Shown here: positions 8,546 to 16,385 of the stretch, piece by piece
How positions within the stretch are numbered: position 1 is the first letter of the stretch
How the letters are laid out: every line of letters begins with the position of its first letter
Program-made: the position numbers and the translations under genes
The notes under the pieces: generated by a model
The model's database searches: none
What the model was told of the DNA's origin: nothing
The model's input: the letters and a program-made list of their open reading frames with translations, nothing else
NCBI GenBank assembly: GCA_025928345.1
Contig: JAICJR010000008.1
Coordinates: 1 to 37,124 of the forward strand
From: Thermoleophilaceae bacterium
GTDB taxonomy: Bacteria > Actinomycetota > Thermoleophilia > Solirubrobacterales > Thermoleophilaceae
Length of the DNA stretch: 37,124 bases
Reading direction: 5' to 3'

Positions 8546-9336
8546 CGGCTGGCCAGCAGGTACGTCCCGGCCAGCCCCTGGAAGGGCGCGAACGGCTCGA
8601 AGAACTCGCGCACCTCGTCCTCGGTGGCTCGCCGCCCCAGCCGCGCCATCCGGCCGACCAGCTTGATGTAGGCCAGGTCGCCGGCCGGAAGCCGGTCGTC
8701 GCGGCCCTGGCCCTCGACGGCGAGCTTGTCGACGGTCCACGTGCCGATCTCCCGGATCGTCATCAGCCGCTTCCACGTGGGCTCGTGCTGTGTGAGGTCG
8801 GCGCGGCCGGCAGCCACCTCGCGCGCCGCGCGGATCATCGCGAGCGCGCGCTTTCCGGCCAGGTCGCAAGCCTGAAGCTCCGCCGGCGCGCGGCCGGCGA
8901 TCAGAGCGGGCGCGGGCGTGTCGCGCAGGGTGCCGCAGGCACTCGGCCGCCCATAGCGGTACACGAGCCGCCGCTGGATCTCCTCGGCCCGCTCGGTGTC
9001 GATCAGCTGCTCGGTGATCGCCCAGGCGAGCGCCTGCCACGGCTCGGCGCGGCGCGTGGGACGAATCCACGGCCTGCGCCTGATGATCGGGCCGAGCAGC
9101 GGGTGCCACTTGAACTCGCGGTGGAAGGGAGCGAGATCGTGGTCGACGTTGGTGACGAAGCGCATCCGCTCCACTCCGTACTCCGCAGCCGCCTGCGAGC
9201 GCGACTCCGCACGGAAGCGCACACACGGCCCCGCCGCCCATGCGCGGACGACGACCGGGTCCTCCCCCACGTGGAAGAGCCGCACCAGCGCCCGGTCCCG
9301 CCGCCGCAGCAGGCCGTCACGCCCGGCCCGCGGCAT
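8533..9336 (-). CDS. AlkA-type DNA glycosylase (HhH-GPD superfamily); true start probably upstream
   Basis: Base-excision repair enzyme removing alkylated bases. From the ATG at 9336 it is 267 aa. Helix-hairpin-helix around residues 191-216 (LMTIREIGTWTVDKLAVEG), followed by the catalytic Asp220 in LPAGDLAYIKLVG, corresponding to the LPDD region of AlkA. The N-terminal strands are present, but homologous-looking residues (VVELDVRPRGPYR) continue upstream of the ATG in the same frame. That upstream frame contains no ATG, GTG or TTG before the in-frame TGA at 9399-9397; a CTG at 9381 is the only plausible start, 4 bases after the upstream gene's stop. Convergent 13-bp overlap with the GNAT gene. 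Confidence 0.85.
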   Translation of the reverse strand: MPRAGRDGLLRRRDRALVRLFHVGEDPVVVRAWAAGPCVRFRAESRSQAAAEYGVERMRFVTNVDHDLAPFHREFKWHPLLGPIIRRRPWIRPTRRAEPWQALAWAITEQLIDTERAEEIQRRLVYRYGRPSACGTLRDTPAPALIAGRAPAELQACDLAGKRALAMIRAAREVAAGRADLTQHEPTWKRLMTIREIGTWTVDKLAVEGQGRDDRLPAGDLAYIKLVGRMARLGRRATEDEVREFFEPFAPFQGLAGTYLLASRYLM

Positions 9337-9385
9337 CCGGTACGGGCCACGTGGGCGGACGTCGAGCTCGACGACCGCCAGCGCT

Positions 9386-9715
9386 CTACCTGTCCTTCAG
9401 CAGATGGACGTCCACGAGGAACGAGCGGCTGCTCGCGATCTCGACGCCCCGGCGCCCGCGCCGCCCGGCTCGGCCCAGCGAGCGGCGCCGGCCGCCGCGG
9501 AGCACCCGCACGGCAACCCAGGTGACGACGCCCGTGACGAAGCCTCCTGCCGCCGCCACCGCGGGAGCGGGAAGCGACGCGAGGAACGCTTGAAGCCCGC
9601 CGCCCGGCGAAGACCCGGTCTCGACCGGCCGCGCCTCGACCACCGGCGCATGCACCGGCAGGTGCCGCAGCTCGCCCTCGTCGGGCTGGATGGGATCGTT
9701 GGCCGGCTCGGGCAT
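9386..9715 (-). CDS. Small single-helix membrane protein, uncharacterised
   Basis: 109 aa, not recognised. Residues 1-40 are polar and acidic/proline-rich. A hydrophobic segment at about 48-70 (LPAPAVAAAGGFVTGVVTWVAV) is followed by an Arg-rich patch (RVLRGGRRRSLGRAGRRGRR). The C-terminal 25 residues (VEIASSRSFLVDVHLLKDR) look folded. By the positive-inside rule the basic C-terminus is cytoplasmic. It is sandwiched between the GNAT-like acyltransferase (14 bp upstream) and the glycosylase, all on one strand, so it is probably in that operon. It could be lineage-specific. No ribosome site is clear before its ATG. Confidence 0.55.
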   Translation of the reverse strand: MPEPANDPIQPDEGELRHLPVHAPVVEARPVETGSSPGGGLQAFLASLPAPAVAAAGGFVTGVVTWVAVRVLRGGRRRSLGRAGRRGRRGVEIASSRSFLVDVHLLKDR

Positions 9716-9729
9716 GGAGCCGTGCGAGT

Positions 9730-10878
9730 CTACTCCTCGGTCGGACGTTCCCCGTCAAGCGCCTTCTCGTACAGGCGATAGCGCTTGACGATCCGGCCGT
9801 TCATCGCCTCCATCCCGCGGTTCATGGCCGTGTTGGTCTCGAGGATCCAGCCCATCTCGCCCCAGGTCTGGGGCGTCCGGCCGGCCGAGTTGAAGTGCTC
9901 GACGTAGAACTTCGCGGCGACCCCGGTGTGCTGCCAGTCCCGCTTCACGCCCAGGGCGAACACCCGCACCGAGTCGATCTTCTTCCGCGCTCGCAGGGCC
10001 TTTGCCCAGCCAATCGGGAACAGGCGGCCGTTCAGCTTCGCCAGCACCTGGTTGTAGTCCGGGATCGACAGCGCCGCGCCCACCACCTTGCCGTCCTCGG
10101 ACTCGGCGATCCACGCCCAGTTCTCGTCGAGGATCGGCTTCAGCTCCTTCGCGTACGCCCTCAGCTCCGCGTCGGTCAGCGGGACGAAGCCCCAGTTGTT
10201 CTCCCAGGCGGCGTTGTAGACCTCCATGAACGCGCGCACCTCGTTCTCGAAGTTGCGCTTGTTCATCGGCCGCACCTTCACGCCGTACTTCGACTCGACC
10301 TTGTCCGCCAGCTCGAACATGATCGGGAGCATCTTCTCCCGGTCCGCGATGTCGAGCTCCCACTTGTAGAGATCCATGACCTTGGTGAGCCCGTACTCCT
10401 CGATCAGTGCCCCGTAATAGGGGTGGTGCCAGTTCTCGAGGATCTGCGGCGCGCGCTCGAAGCCCTCCACGAGCAGGCCGCACTCGTGGTTGGTGTTGAA
10501 GTCCATCGGGCCGACCATGTTGTCCCGCCCCCGGGCGCGCAGCCAGCGCTCGGCGTGCATGAGCAGCGCGCCCGACACCTCGGGGTCGTCCTCTGACTCG
10601 AAGAAGCCCCACAGCCCCCAGTCGTTCTGCTGGAACTCGTTGAAGCGCTGGTCCACGTGGGCGCTGATCCGGCCGACGGGCTGGCCATCGCGGAAGGCGA
10701 GGAAGTACTCGGCCTCCGCGTGCTCGAAGAAGGGGTTCTTGTCGCGGTCGAGGTGGTGCTTGCGCTCCGAGATGAGCGGCGGCACCCAGCGCGGCGAGTT
10801 ACGATAAAGCCGCCAAGGCAGCTTGATGAAGCGCATCAGGTCGCTGCGCGATTCGACTGGACGCACCTCGACAGACAT
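9730..10878 (-). CDS. GNAT-fold N-acyltransferase family protein (YghO-like; ceramide-synthase candidate)
   Basis: 382-aa soluble protein with the features of a large GNAT-related family: a start like MSVEVRPVESRSDLMRFIKL, then W-V-P-P-L, KNPFFEHAEAEYFLAFRDG, GRISAHVD, FGFFESEDDPE-like WGFFESEDDPEVSGALL, and GPMDFNTNHECGLLVEGFE. A second acetyltransferase-like half contains WAWIAESEDGKVVGAALSI and GVKRDWQHTGVAAKFY (acyl-CoA loop region). Known: the bacterial ceramide synthase of Caulobacter is a GNAT-superfamily protein of this general type. Inference: because it stands head-to-head with an SPT-like gene, it may N-acylate a sphingoid base or a related long-chain amine. Alternative: one of many family members without known function. 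Confidence 0.75.
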   Translation of the reverse strand: MSVEVRPVESRSDLMRFIKLPWRLYRNSPRWVPPLISERKHHLDRDKNPFFEHAEAEYFLAFRDGQPVGRISAHVDQRFNEFQQNDWGLWGFFESEDDPEVSGALLMHAERWLRARGRDNMVGPMDFNTNHECGLLVEGFERAPQILENWHHPYYGALIEEYGLTKVMDLYKWELDIADREKMLPIMFELADKVESKYGVKVRPMNKRNFENEVRAFMEVYNAAWENNWGFVPLTDAELRAYAKELKPILDENWAWIAESEDGKVVGAALSIPDYNQVLAKLNGRLFPIGWAKALRARKKIDSVRVFALGVKRDWQHTGVAAKFYVEHFNSAGRTPQTWGEMGWILETNTAMNRGMEAMNGRIVKRYRLYEKALDGERPTEE

Positions 10879-10901
10879 CGGCGCGGCACCTTATCCGAAC
10901 C
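10879..10901. promoter_or_regulatory. 23-bp divergent gap between the GNAT-like gene and the SPT-like gene
   Basis: Only 23 bp separate the two start codons. On the minus side, AAGG about 10 bases before the ATG can act as a weak ribosome site. On the plus side there is no ribosome site and TTATCC lies where a -10 element of a leaderless transcript would be. The promoters must reach into the opposite coding regions, which would couple the expression of the two genes. Confidence 0.45.
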
Positions 10902-12140
10902 ATGCCCACGGTCACCGATCTATTCGAGAAGGCACGCACTCACGAGCGCCTGGAGCAGCTCCAGGCCGCGCGCGAGCACGACCTCCTCCCCTTCTTCCGG
11001 CTGATCGAGTCAGAGGCCGGACCTCTCATGGAGGTGGAGGGCAGGGAGCGCGTGATGCTCGGCTCGAACAACTACCTCGGGCTCACGGGCGACCCGCGCG
11101 TTAAGGAGGCCGCGCGCGACGCGCTCGAGGTCTACGGCACCGGCCTCACGGGCTCCCGGCTCCTGAACGGCACCACGCCGCTCCACTTGGAGCTCGAGCG
11201 CGAGATCGCGGAGTGGATGCGAACGGACGACGCGATCGTCTTCACCACCGGCTACCAGGCGAACGTGGGAGTGCTCTCCACCATCCTCGCGCCCGGCGAC
11301 ACGGTGATCTGCGACTCCGGCGACCACGCCTCGATCATGGACGGGGTGATGATGTCGCGGGCGCGGCTGCGCCCGTTCCGCCACAACCGGCTCGACAAGC
11401 TCGCCCAGATGCTCGAGCGCGCCGCCGACGATGGCGGCGGGGTGCTCGTGGTGGTGGACGGCGTCTACTCGATGGAGGGCGACGTGTGTGACCTGCCGCC
11501 GATCGTCGAGCTCTGCCGCCAGCACGGCGCGAGGCTCATGGTCGACGAGGCGCACGGCGTCGGCGTGCTCGGCGCGCGCGGGGCGGGCGCGTGCGAGGCG
11601 TTCGGCCTCGAGGACGAGGTGGACCTGCGGATGGGCACGTTCTCGAAGTCGCTCGCAAGCTGCGGCGGCTTCATCGCGGGGCCCGCGGACGTGATCGAGT
11701 TCCTGCGCATCCAATCGCGGGCGTTCCTGTTCACGGCGTCCGCGGTGCCGGCGGCCACGGGCGCCGCTCTCGCCGCCGTGAAGATCTGCCGCTCCGAGGA
11801 GGGGCCGAAGCTCTTCGCCAAGGTGCTCGAGAACGCGAGGTATCTGAACCGCGGGCTGCATTCGCTTGGCTACGACGTCGTCGATCCGGTGCGGATGGCT
11901 GATGGCTCGGAGATGTTCACCTCGGTCGTGCCGGTTCGGATCGGCGACGACTGGCAGGCCGTGCTCTTCTGGAAGGCGCTGTACGACGCCGGCGTGTACT
12001 CCAACGTCGCGATCCACCCGGCCGTGCCCCACGGGCACGCCCTGCTGCGCACAAGTGTGATGGCCACGCACGAGCGCGAGCACCTCGACCGTGCGCTCGA
12101 GATCTTCGAGCGCGTGGGACGCGAAGCGCAGCTCATCTGA
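10902..12140 (+). CDS. Alpha-oxoamine synthase, serine palmitoyltransferase-like (PLP enzyme)
   Basis: 412-aa PLP-dependent enzyme of the KBL/BioF/HemA/SPT family, which condenses an amino acid with an acyl thioester and releases CO2. Active-site residues visible: His142 (SGDHASI) stacking on the cofactor, Asp215 and His218 in VDEAHGVG, and Schiff-base Lys249 in MGTFSKSLASCGGF. Spacings His-Asp 73, Asp-His 3, His-Lys 31 are close to those I recall for Sphingomonas SPT. N-S-R-type substrate loop GTGLTGSRLLNGTTPLHLELE is intact. Family members form 3-ketosphinganine, aminolevulinate, 2-amino-3-ketobutyrate or 8-amino-7-oxononanoate; no biotin, haem or threonine gene is near. The lipid genes on both sides favour a long-chain acyl substrate. 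No acyl carrier protein gene lies in the window. Confidence 0.85.
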   Translation: MPTVTDLFEKARTHERLEQLQAAREHDLLPFFRLIESEAGPLMEVEGRERVMLGSNNYLGLTGDPRVKEAARDALEVYGTGLTGSRLLNGTTPLHLELEREIAEWMRTDDAIVFTTGYQANVGVLSTILAPGDTVICDSGDHASIMDGVMMSRARLRPFRHNRLDKLAQMLERAADDGGGVLVVVDGVYSMEGDVCDLPPIVELCRQHGARLMVDEAHGVGVLGARGAGACEAFGLEDEVDLRMGTFSKSLASCGGFIAGPADVIEFLRIQSRAFLFTASAVPAATGAALAAVKICRSEEGPKLFAKVLENARYLNRGLHSLGYDVVDPVRMADGSEMFTSVVPVRIGDDWQAVLFWKALYDAGVYSNVAIHPAVPHGHALLRTSVMATHEREHLDRALEIFERVGREAQLI

Positions 12141-12156
12141 TCCGGTACGGCTAGCC

Positions 12157-12172
12157 CCCTCGTATAAGAGGG
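12157..12172 (+). terminator. Weak hairpin after the SPT-like gene
   Basis: CCCTC-gtataa-GAGGG lies 17 bp after the stop codon. The stem is only 5 bp and no T-run follows directly, so it is a weak terminator candidate. The loop holds TATAAG, which could alternatively be part of a promoter for the next gene. Confidence 0.3.
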
Positions 12173-12182
12173 TGTCCCGATT

Positions 12183-12188
12183 TAGAGT
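12183..12188 (+). promoter_or_regulatory. -10 element (TAGAGT) for a leaderless lipid operon transcript
   Basis: TAGAGT fits the TAnnnT -10 consensus and lies exactly 12 to 7 bases before the GTG at 12195, the spacing expected when transcription starts on the start codon. No ribosome site precedes that GTG. No good -35 is visible. Confidence 0.4.
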
Positions 12189-12194
12189 TTTCGG

Positions 12195-13118
12195 GTGCAT
12201 GCCCTTGACCGCGCGCTAGACCTGACGGTCGTGCCTGGTTACACGCGGCTTGGCTACTCGGTGAGGAGCCGCTGGTGGGACGAGTTGCCGCGCATGGACG
12301 GGCGCGTGGTGCTGGTGAGCGGCGCCACGAGCGGCATCGGCCTGGCCGCCGCCACCGCCTTGGCCGGCCTGGGCGCTCGCGTGCAGATCATCGCCCGCAA
12401 CGAGCAGCGCGGAGAGCGAGCGCGCGAGCAGAGCGGCGCGGAGCGCGTGTGGGAGTGCGACGTGTCGAGCATGCGCTCGGTGCGTGAGCTCGCGCGCCGC
12501 TTTCGCGAGGAGCACAGCGAGCTGGACGTGCTCGTGAACAACGCGGGCGTGCTGCCCGCCGAGCGCTCGTTGTCGGAGGAAGGCCACGAGCTCGCGCTCG
12601 CCACGAACGTGCTCGGGCCGTTCCTCCTCACCGGCCTGCTCGTGCCGGCGCTCGAGGCGGCGGCGCCGTCATCGATCGTCAACGTGTCCTCGGGAGGGAT
12701 GTACACGGCGCGGCTGGGGGTGAACGACCTTCAGACCGAGCGCCGCAGCTACGACGGCGGGGCCGTCTACGCCCGCCACAAGCGCGCGCAGGTGGTTCTC
12801 AGCGAGCTCTGGGCTGAGCGGCTGAACCCGCACGGAGTGGCGGTGCACTCGATGCACCCCGGCTGGGTGGACACGCCGGGCCTCGAGCGCTCGCTCCCGC
12901 GCTTCCACAGGCTCATGAAGCCGGCGCTGCGCTCACCCGAGGAGGGCGCGGACACGATCGTCTGGCTGGCCGCCACCAAGCGGCCGGGCGGCGGCTTCTG
13001 GCACGACCGCGAGCGGCGCCCCACGCACCTGCTCCGCCGCACCCGCGAATCGGACGAGGAGCGCGCGCGGCTGTGGAGCGAGTGCCTGCGACTCACCGGG
13101 CTGGAGCTGCCGTCATGA
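12195..13118 (+). CDS. Short-chain dehydrogenase/reductase (DHRS12-like)
   Basis: 307-aa NAD(P)-dependent oxidoreductase. An N-terminal extension of about 34 residues (TVVPGYTRLGYSVRSRWW) precedes the Rossmann fold and is typical of the DHRS12-like SDRs found next to cyclopropane-synthase-like genes. Classical motifs: S-G-A-T-S-G-I-G at 42-49, NNAG at 115-118, catalytic Ser165/166, Tyr192 and Lys196 (YARHK). It is the first gene of a four-gene overlapping set, with its stop overlapping the next start (ATGA). Likely acts on a fatty-acyl or lipid carbonyl/hydroxyl. It could also reduce 3-ketosphinganine made by the SPT-like enzyme next door, but the Caulobacter reductase CerR is, to my knowledge, an epimerase-type SDR, so this is speculative. 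Confidence 0.85.
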   Translation: MHALDRALDLTVVPGYTRLGYSVRSRWWDELPRMDGRVVLVSGATSGIGLAAATALAGLGARVQIIARNEQRGERAREQSGAERVWECDVSSMRSVRELARRFREEHSELDVLVNNAGVLPAERSLSEEGHELALATNVLGPFLLTGLLVPALEAAAPSSIVNVSSGGMYTARLGVNDLQTERRSYDGGAVYARHKRAQVVLSELWAERLNPHGVAVHSMHPGWVDTPGLERSLPRFHRLMKPALRSPEEGADTIVWLAATKRPGGGFWHDRERRPTHLLRRTRESDEERARLWSECLRLTGLELPS

Positions 13119-14359
13119 AGATCGCGGTCGTCGGCGCGGGCGTGTCCGGCCTCGTGGCCGCGTACGTGCTTCAGGGCCAGCATGAGGTCACCGTGTTCGA
13201 GGCGGGACCGAAGCCCGGCGGCCACACCAACACGATCCGCGTGGACACCGAGTACGAGACGCACCACGTGGACACCGGGTTCATCGTCTTCAACGACCGC
13301 AACTACCCGAACTTCGAGCGCCTGCTGGCTCGGCTCGGCGTGGCCTGGCAGCCGTCGCAGATGAGCTTCGGGGTGAGCGACACGACCGGTGAGTTCGAGT
13401 ACTCGAGCGTGTCCGCCAACGGCCTCTTCGCCACACGCAGAAACGTCGTATCGCCCCGCTTTCACCACATGCTGCTGGAGGTCCGCCGCTTCCAGCGCGA
13501 GGCGCGCGCTCTTCTACTCGGCGACGGTGACCCCTCGCTCGGCGAGTGGCTCGAACAGCTGCGCTTCTCGCGGCTCTTCATCGACCGCCTGATCGTTCCG
13601 CAGGCCTCCGCGGTGTGGTCGGCCGACCCGCGCCAGATGTGGAGCTTCCCCGCGCGCTTCCTCCTCAGCTTCTTCGACAATCACGGTGTGCTGCACCTGC
13701 GCGACCGGCCGAAGTGGAGAACGGTGACGGGCGGCTCGCACACCTACGTGCGCGCGCTCACCAGCGGCTTCGCGGGCAACATCAGGACGCGGACGCCGGT
13801 GGTCGCGATCGAGCGCCACGGGGACCACGCGTGCATCACGCCGCGCGGCGGCGAGCCCGAGCGCTTCGACCAGGCGATCCTCGCCGTGCACTCGGACCAG
13901 GCGCTGCGCATGCTCGCCGACGCGAGCGACCGCGAGCACGAGATCCTCGGCGCGATCCCGTACCAGCTCAACGAGGCCGTGCTCCACACGGATCGCCGCC
14001 TGCTTCCCCGCCGGCGCCGCGCGTGGGCGAGCTGGAACTATCACCTCGGCGCCGAGAGCACCGGCCGCACGCGCGTGACGTACCACATGAACCGGCTCCA
14101 GTCCCTGTCAGCCGACCGCGAGTTCTGCGTCACGCTCAACCGCAGCGAGGCGATCGACCCGGACCAGGTGATCAAGACGATCGAGTACGCGCACCCGGTC
14201 TACACCTCCCGCGGGGCGCAGGCACAGAAGCGTCACGCGGAGATAAGCGGCACCGCGCGCACCCACTACTGCGGCGCCTACTGGGGCTCGGGCTTTCACG
14301 AGGACGGCGTGGTGAGCGCGCTGCGCGTGTGCGAGCTGCTGGGAGCGCGCCTGGCGTGA
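13115..14359 (+). CDS. FAD-dependent oxidoreductase (COG2907 amine-oxidase-like, lipid cluster)
   Basis: 414-aa flavoprotein. The dinucleotide-binding loop V-V-G-A-G-V-S-G-L (GxGxxG at residues 7-12) and the FAD motif EAGPKPGGHTNT are intact. Further blocks: HHVDTGFIVFNDRNYPNFE, FPARFLLSFFDNHGVLHL, WRTVTGGSHTYV, the C-terminal GAYWGSGFHEDGVVSAL (second FAD-binding signature). This subgroup is found with DUF1365 and CFA-synthase-like genes. In alpha-proteobacterial furan fatty acid synthesis a flavoprotein (UfaD) desaturates a methylated acyl chain, and a similar role in acyl-chain oxidation is plausible here. I used the ATG at 13115 (overlapping the SDR stop) because it places GxGxxG at the normal distance. 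Translationally coupled on both sides. Confidence 0.9.
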   Translation: MKIAVVGAGVSGLVAAYVLQGQHEVTVFEAGPKPGGHTNTIRVDTEYETHHVDTGFIVFNDRNYPNFERLLARLGVAWQPSQMSFGVSDTTGEFEYSSVSANGLFATRRNVVSPRFHHMLLEVRRFQREARALLLGDGDPSLGEWLEQLRFSRLFIDRLIVPQASAVWSADPRQMWSFPARFLLSFFDNHGVLHLRDRPKWRTVTGGSHTYVRALTSGFAGNIRTRTPVVAIERHGDHACITPRGGEPERFDQAILAVHSDQALRMLADASDREHEILGAIPYQLNEAVLHTDRRLLPRRRRAWASWNYHLGAESTGRTRVTYHMNRLQSLSADREFCVTLNRSEAIDPDQVIKTIEYAHPVYTSRGAQAQKRHAEISGTARTHYCGAYWGSGFHEDGVVSALRVCELLGARLA

Positions 14360-15102
14360 GCGTGAGCGCGCTGTACGAAGGCACCGTCCGCCATCGCCGA
14401 ATGGCGATTCGTTCGCGCGAATTCCGGTATTCGGTCTATATGGCGTACGTCGATCTCGAGGAGCTGCCCGGCCTCCTTGGAGGCCGGCTTGTGTCGCCGC
14501 GCCCCGGGGTGGTCCGGTTCCGCCGCTCGGACTACCTCGGCGACTCGCGCGAGGACCTCGCCACGGCCGTGCGTGAGCGCGTACGGGAGCTGACCGGCAA
14601 GCGGCCGGAGGGATCCGTACGGGTCCTCACCAATCTCCGCAGCTTCGGTCACTGCTTCAACCCGGTGAGCTTCTACTACTGCTTCGACGAGCCGGGCGAG
14701 CGCGTGGACGCCGTGCTCGCGGAGGTGACGAACACGCCGTGGGGCGACCGCCACGCGTACGTCCTTTCGCACTCAAACGGTGGGCGTGTTCTGAGCGGTC
14801 ACTCCGAGAAGGCTCTTCACGTGTCTCCATTCATGGGCATGGACCACGAGTACGAATGGCGCGTGAGCGTTCCGGGCGAGACTCTCAGCGTGCACATCGA
14901 GAGCCACTGCGCAGGCGGGCGCGCCTTCGACGCCACGCTCAACCTCGCGCGGCGCGAGCTCACCCGGCGCTCGCTCGCGTCCGCCACTGCGCGTCATCCG
15001 ATGAACACGCTGCACGTGCTGGCGCGCATCTACGGCCAGGCGCTCCGGCTCAAGCTGGGCGGCGTGCCCGTGCACCCACATCCGGGAGCAACGAAGCGAT
15101 GA
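14356..15102 (+). CDS. DUF1365 protein of the CFA-synthase cluster
   Basis: 248-aa protein of unknown biochemical function. Family blocks seen: ALYEGTVRHRR and FRYSVYMAYVDLEELPGL at the start, RVLTNLRSFGHCFNPVSFYY in the centre (the DUF1365 hallmark), EVTNTPWGDRHAYVL and SEKALHVSPFMGMDHEYEW after it. No membrane helix is evident. It is almost always encoded between the COG2907 oxidoreductase and a CFA-like methyltransferase, as here, implying a common pathway on phospholipid acyl chains. Start GTG at 14356 overlaps the previous stop (GTGA); a second in-frame GTG at 14362 is possible. The stop overlaps the methyltransferase ATG. Confidence 0.88.
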   Translation: MSVSALYEGTVRHRRMAIRSREFRYSVYMAYVDLEELPGLLGGRLVSPRPGVVRFRRSDYLGDSREDLATAVRERVRELTGKRPEGSVRVLTNLRSFGHCFNPVSFYYCFDEPGERVDAVLAEVTNTPWGDRHAYVLSHSNGGRVLSGHSEKALHVSPFMGMDHEYEWRVSVPGETLSVHIESHCAGGRAFDATLNLARRELTRRSLASATARHPMNTLHVLARIYGQALRLKLGGVPVHPHPGATKR

Positions 15103-16385
15103 ACGCCGAGGCTCTCGGCCGGCGCGTGATCGGCGGGATGCTCTCGCGCGTGCATACCGGAACCCTGGAGATCGTGGAGAACGGCGATACGCGCCGCTTT
15201 GGCCGGGGCGAGCCAAGCGCAACCGTGCACGTGCGCTCGCCGCGCGTGTGGCCGGCGCTCCTGCGCGGCAGCCGCGGCCTCGCGGAGTCGTACGCCGACG
15301 GGCTGTGGGACTCGCCCGACCCCTCGAACGTCGTGCGGGTGTGTGCGCTCAACATCGAGCCGTACGACCGCCTGCGCGCGCGCCTCGCGCCGCTGCGCGC
15401 CCCGCTTCGCCGCGTGCTCGGCAGCAGCGGGCGCAACAACCGCGAGCGCGCACAGAAGGCGATCGCGGCGCACTACGACCTCGGCAACGACCTCTTCGAG
15501 CTGATGCTCGACCCGACGATGACCTACTCGTGCGGCTTCTTCGAGTCGCCGGACGCGACGCTCGAGGAGGCGTCGCTCGCGAAGCTCGACCGCGTGTGCC
15601 GCAAGCTGCGCCTAGGGCCGGACGACCACGTGCTCGAGATCGGCACCGGCTGGGGCAGCTTCGCGCTGCACGCCGCGGGCGAGTACGGCTGCCGCGTCAC
15701 GACCACGACGCTGTCGCGCGAGCAGTACGACCACGCCCGTCAGGCCGTTCGCGACGCGGGCCTCGACGACCGCGTGACGCTGCTGCACGAGGACTACCGC
15801 GACCTCCGCGGCCGCTACGACAAGCTCGTCTCGATCGAGATGATCGAGGCGGTGGGCTGGCGCGAGTTCGGCACCTTCTTCGCGCGCTGCTCGCGGCTGC
15901 TCGAGCCCGACGGCACGATGCTCCTCCAGGCCATCACGATCGACGATCGCGCCTACGAGGTGGAGAAGTACTCGGCGAGCTTCATCCGCGAGCTCATCTT
16001 CCCGGAGGGCTGCCTGCCGTCGGTCGAGGTGATCTCCACCGAGGTGGCCGGGCATACGGACCTGCGCTTCATCGGCCTCGAGGACATCAGCGCCCACTAC
16101 GTGCCCACGCTGCGAGCCTGGCGCGACAACCTCGAACGCTCAGCCGGAGAGCTCACCCGCCGCGGCTACGACGAACGCTTCCAGCGCCTATGGCGTTTCT
16201 ACCTCGCCTATTGCGAAGCGGGCTTCGCCGAAAGGCGCATCAGAGATATTCAGCTGCTGCTGGCCAAGCCGGAGTTCCGGGAGGAAGCGCCCGCGCTACT
16301 CAACCGTATGAACCTTGAACAGGTTCGTTCCGCCGGCCTTGCCCGCCGGCAGGCCGGCGGTGATCCCGATCCGGTCACCCGGTGA
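15099..16385 (+). CDS. Cyclopropane-fatty-acid-synthase-like SAM methyltransferase
   Basis: 428-aa enzyme that transfers a methyl(ene) group from SAM to unsaturated phospholipid acyl chains. SAM motif LEIGTGWGSF around 179-188, AAHYDLGND at 123-131, Cys145 in TYSCGFF, Glu250 in IEMIEAVG and FIRELIFPEGCLPS later are all CFA-family landmarks. The residue matching His266 of the E. coli enzyme (bicarbonate ligand, LLHTIG) is Gln277 here (LLQAIT), at the same 27-residue distance from the Glu. That variant is, as I recall, usual in the DUF1365-linked subgroup and may indicate methylation rather than cyclopropanation. The final 30 residues are read from DNA antisense to pyruvate kinase. Confidence 0.88.
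   Translation: MNAEALGRRVIGGMLSRVHTGTLEIVENGDTRRFGRGEPSATVHVRSPRVWPALLRGSRGLAESYADGLWDSPDPSNVVRVCALNIEPYDRLRARLAPLRAPLRRVLGSSGRNNRERAQKAIAAHYDLGNDLFELMLDPTMTYSCGFFESPDATLEEASLAKLDRVCRKLRLGPDDHVLEIGTGWGSFALHAAGEYGCRVTTTTLSREQYDHARQAVRDAGLDDRVTLLHEDYRDLRGRYDKLVSIEMIEAVGWREFGTFFARCSRLLEPDGTMLLQAITIDDRAYEVEKYSASFIRELIFPEGCLPSVEVISTEVAGHTDLRFIGLEDISAHYVPTLRAWRDNLERSAGELTRRGYDERFQRLWRFYLAYCEAGFAERRIRDIQLLLAKPEFREEAPALLNRMNLEQVRSAGLARRQAGGDPDPVTR

Noticed and set aside
8245-9525. 426-codon plus-strand frame spanning the end of the GNAT and the glycosylase
   Set aside because: It overlaps two supported genes in other frames and has random-looking composition.
16334-16362. GC-rich inverted repeat (gccggc...gccggc) near the pyk end, considered as a terminator
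   Set aside because: It lies within the coding sequence of pyk and codes for conserved residues; no T-run follows.
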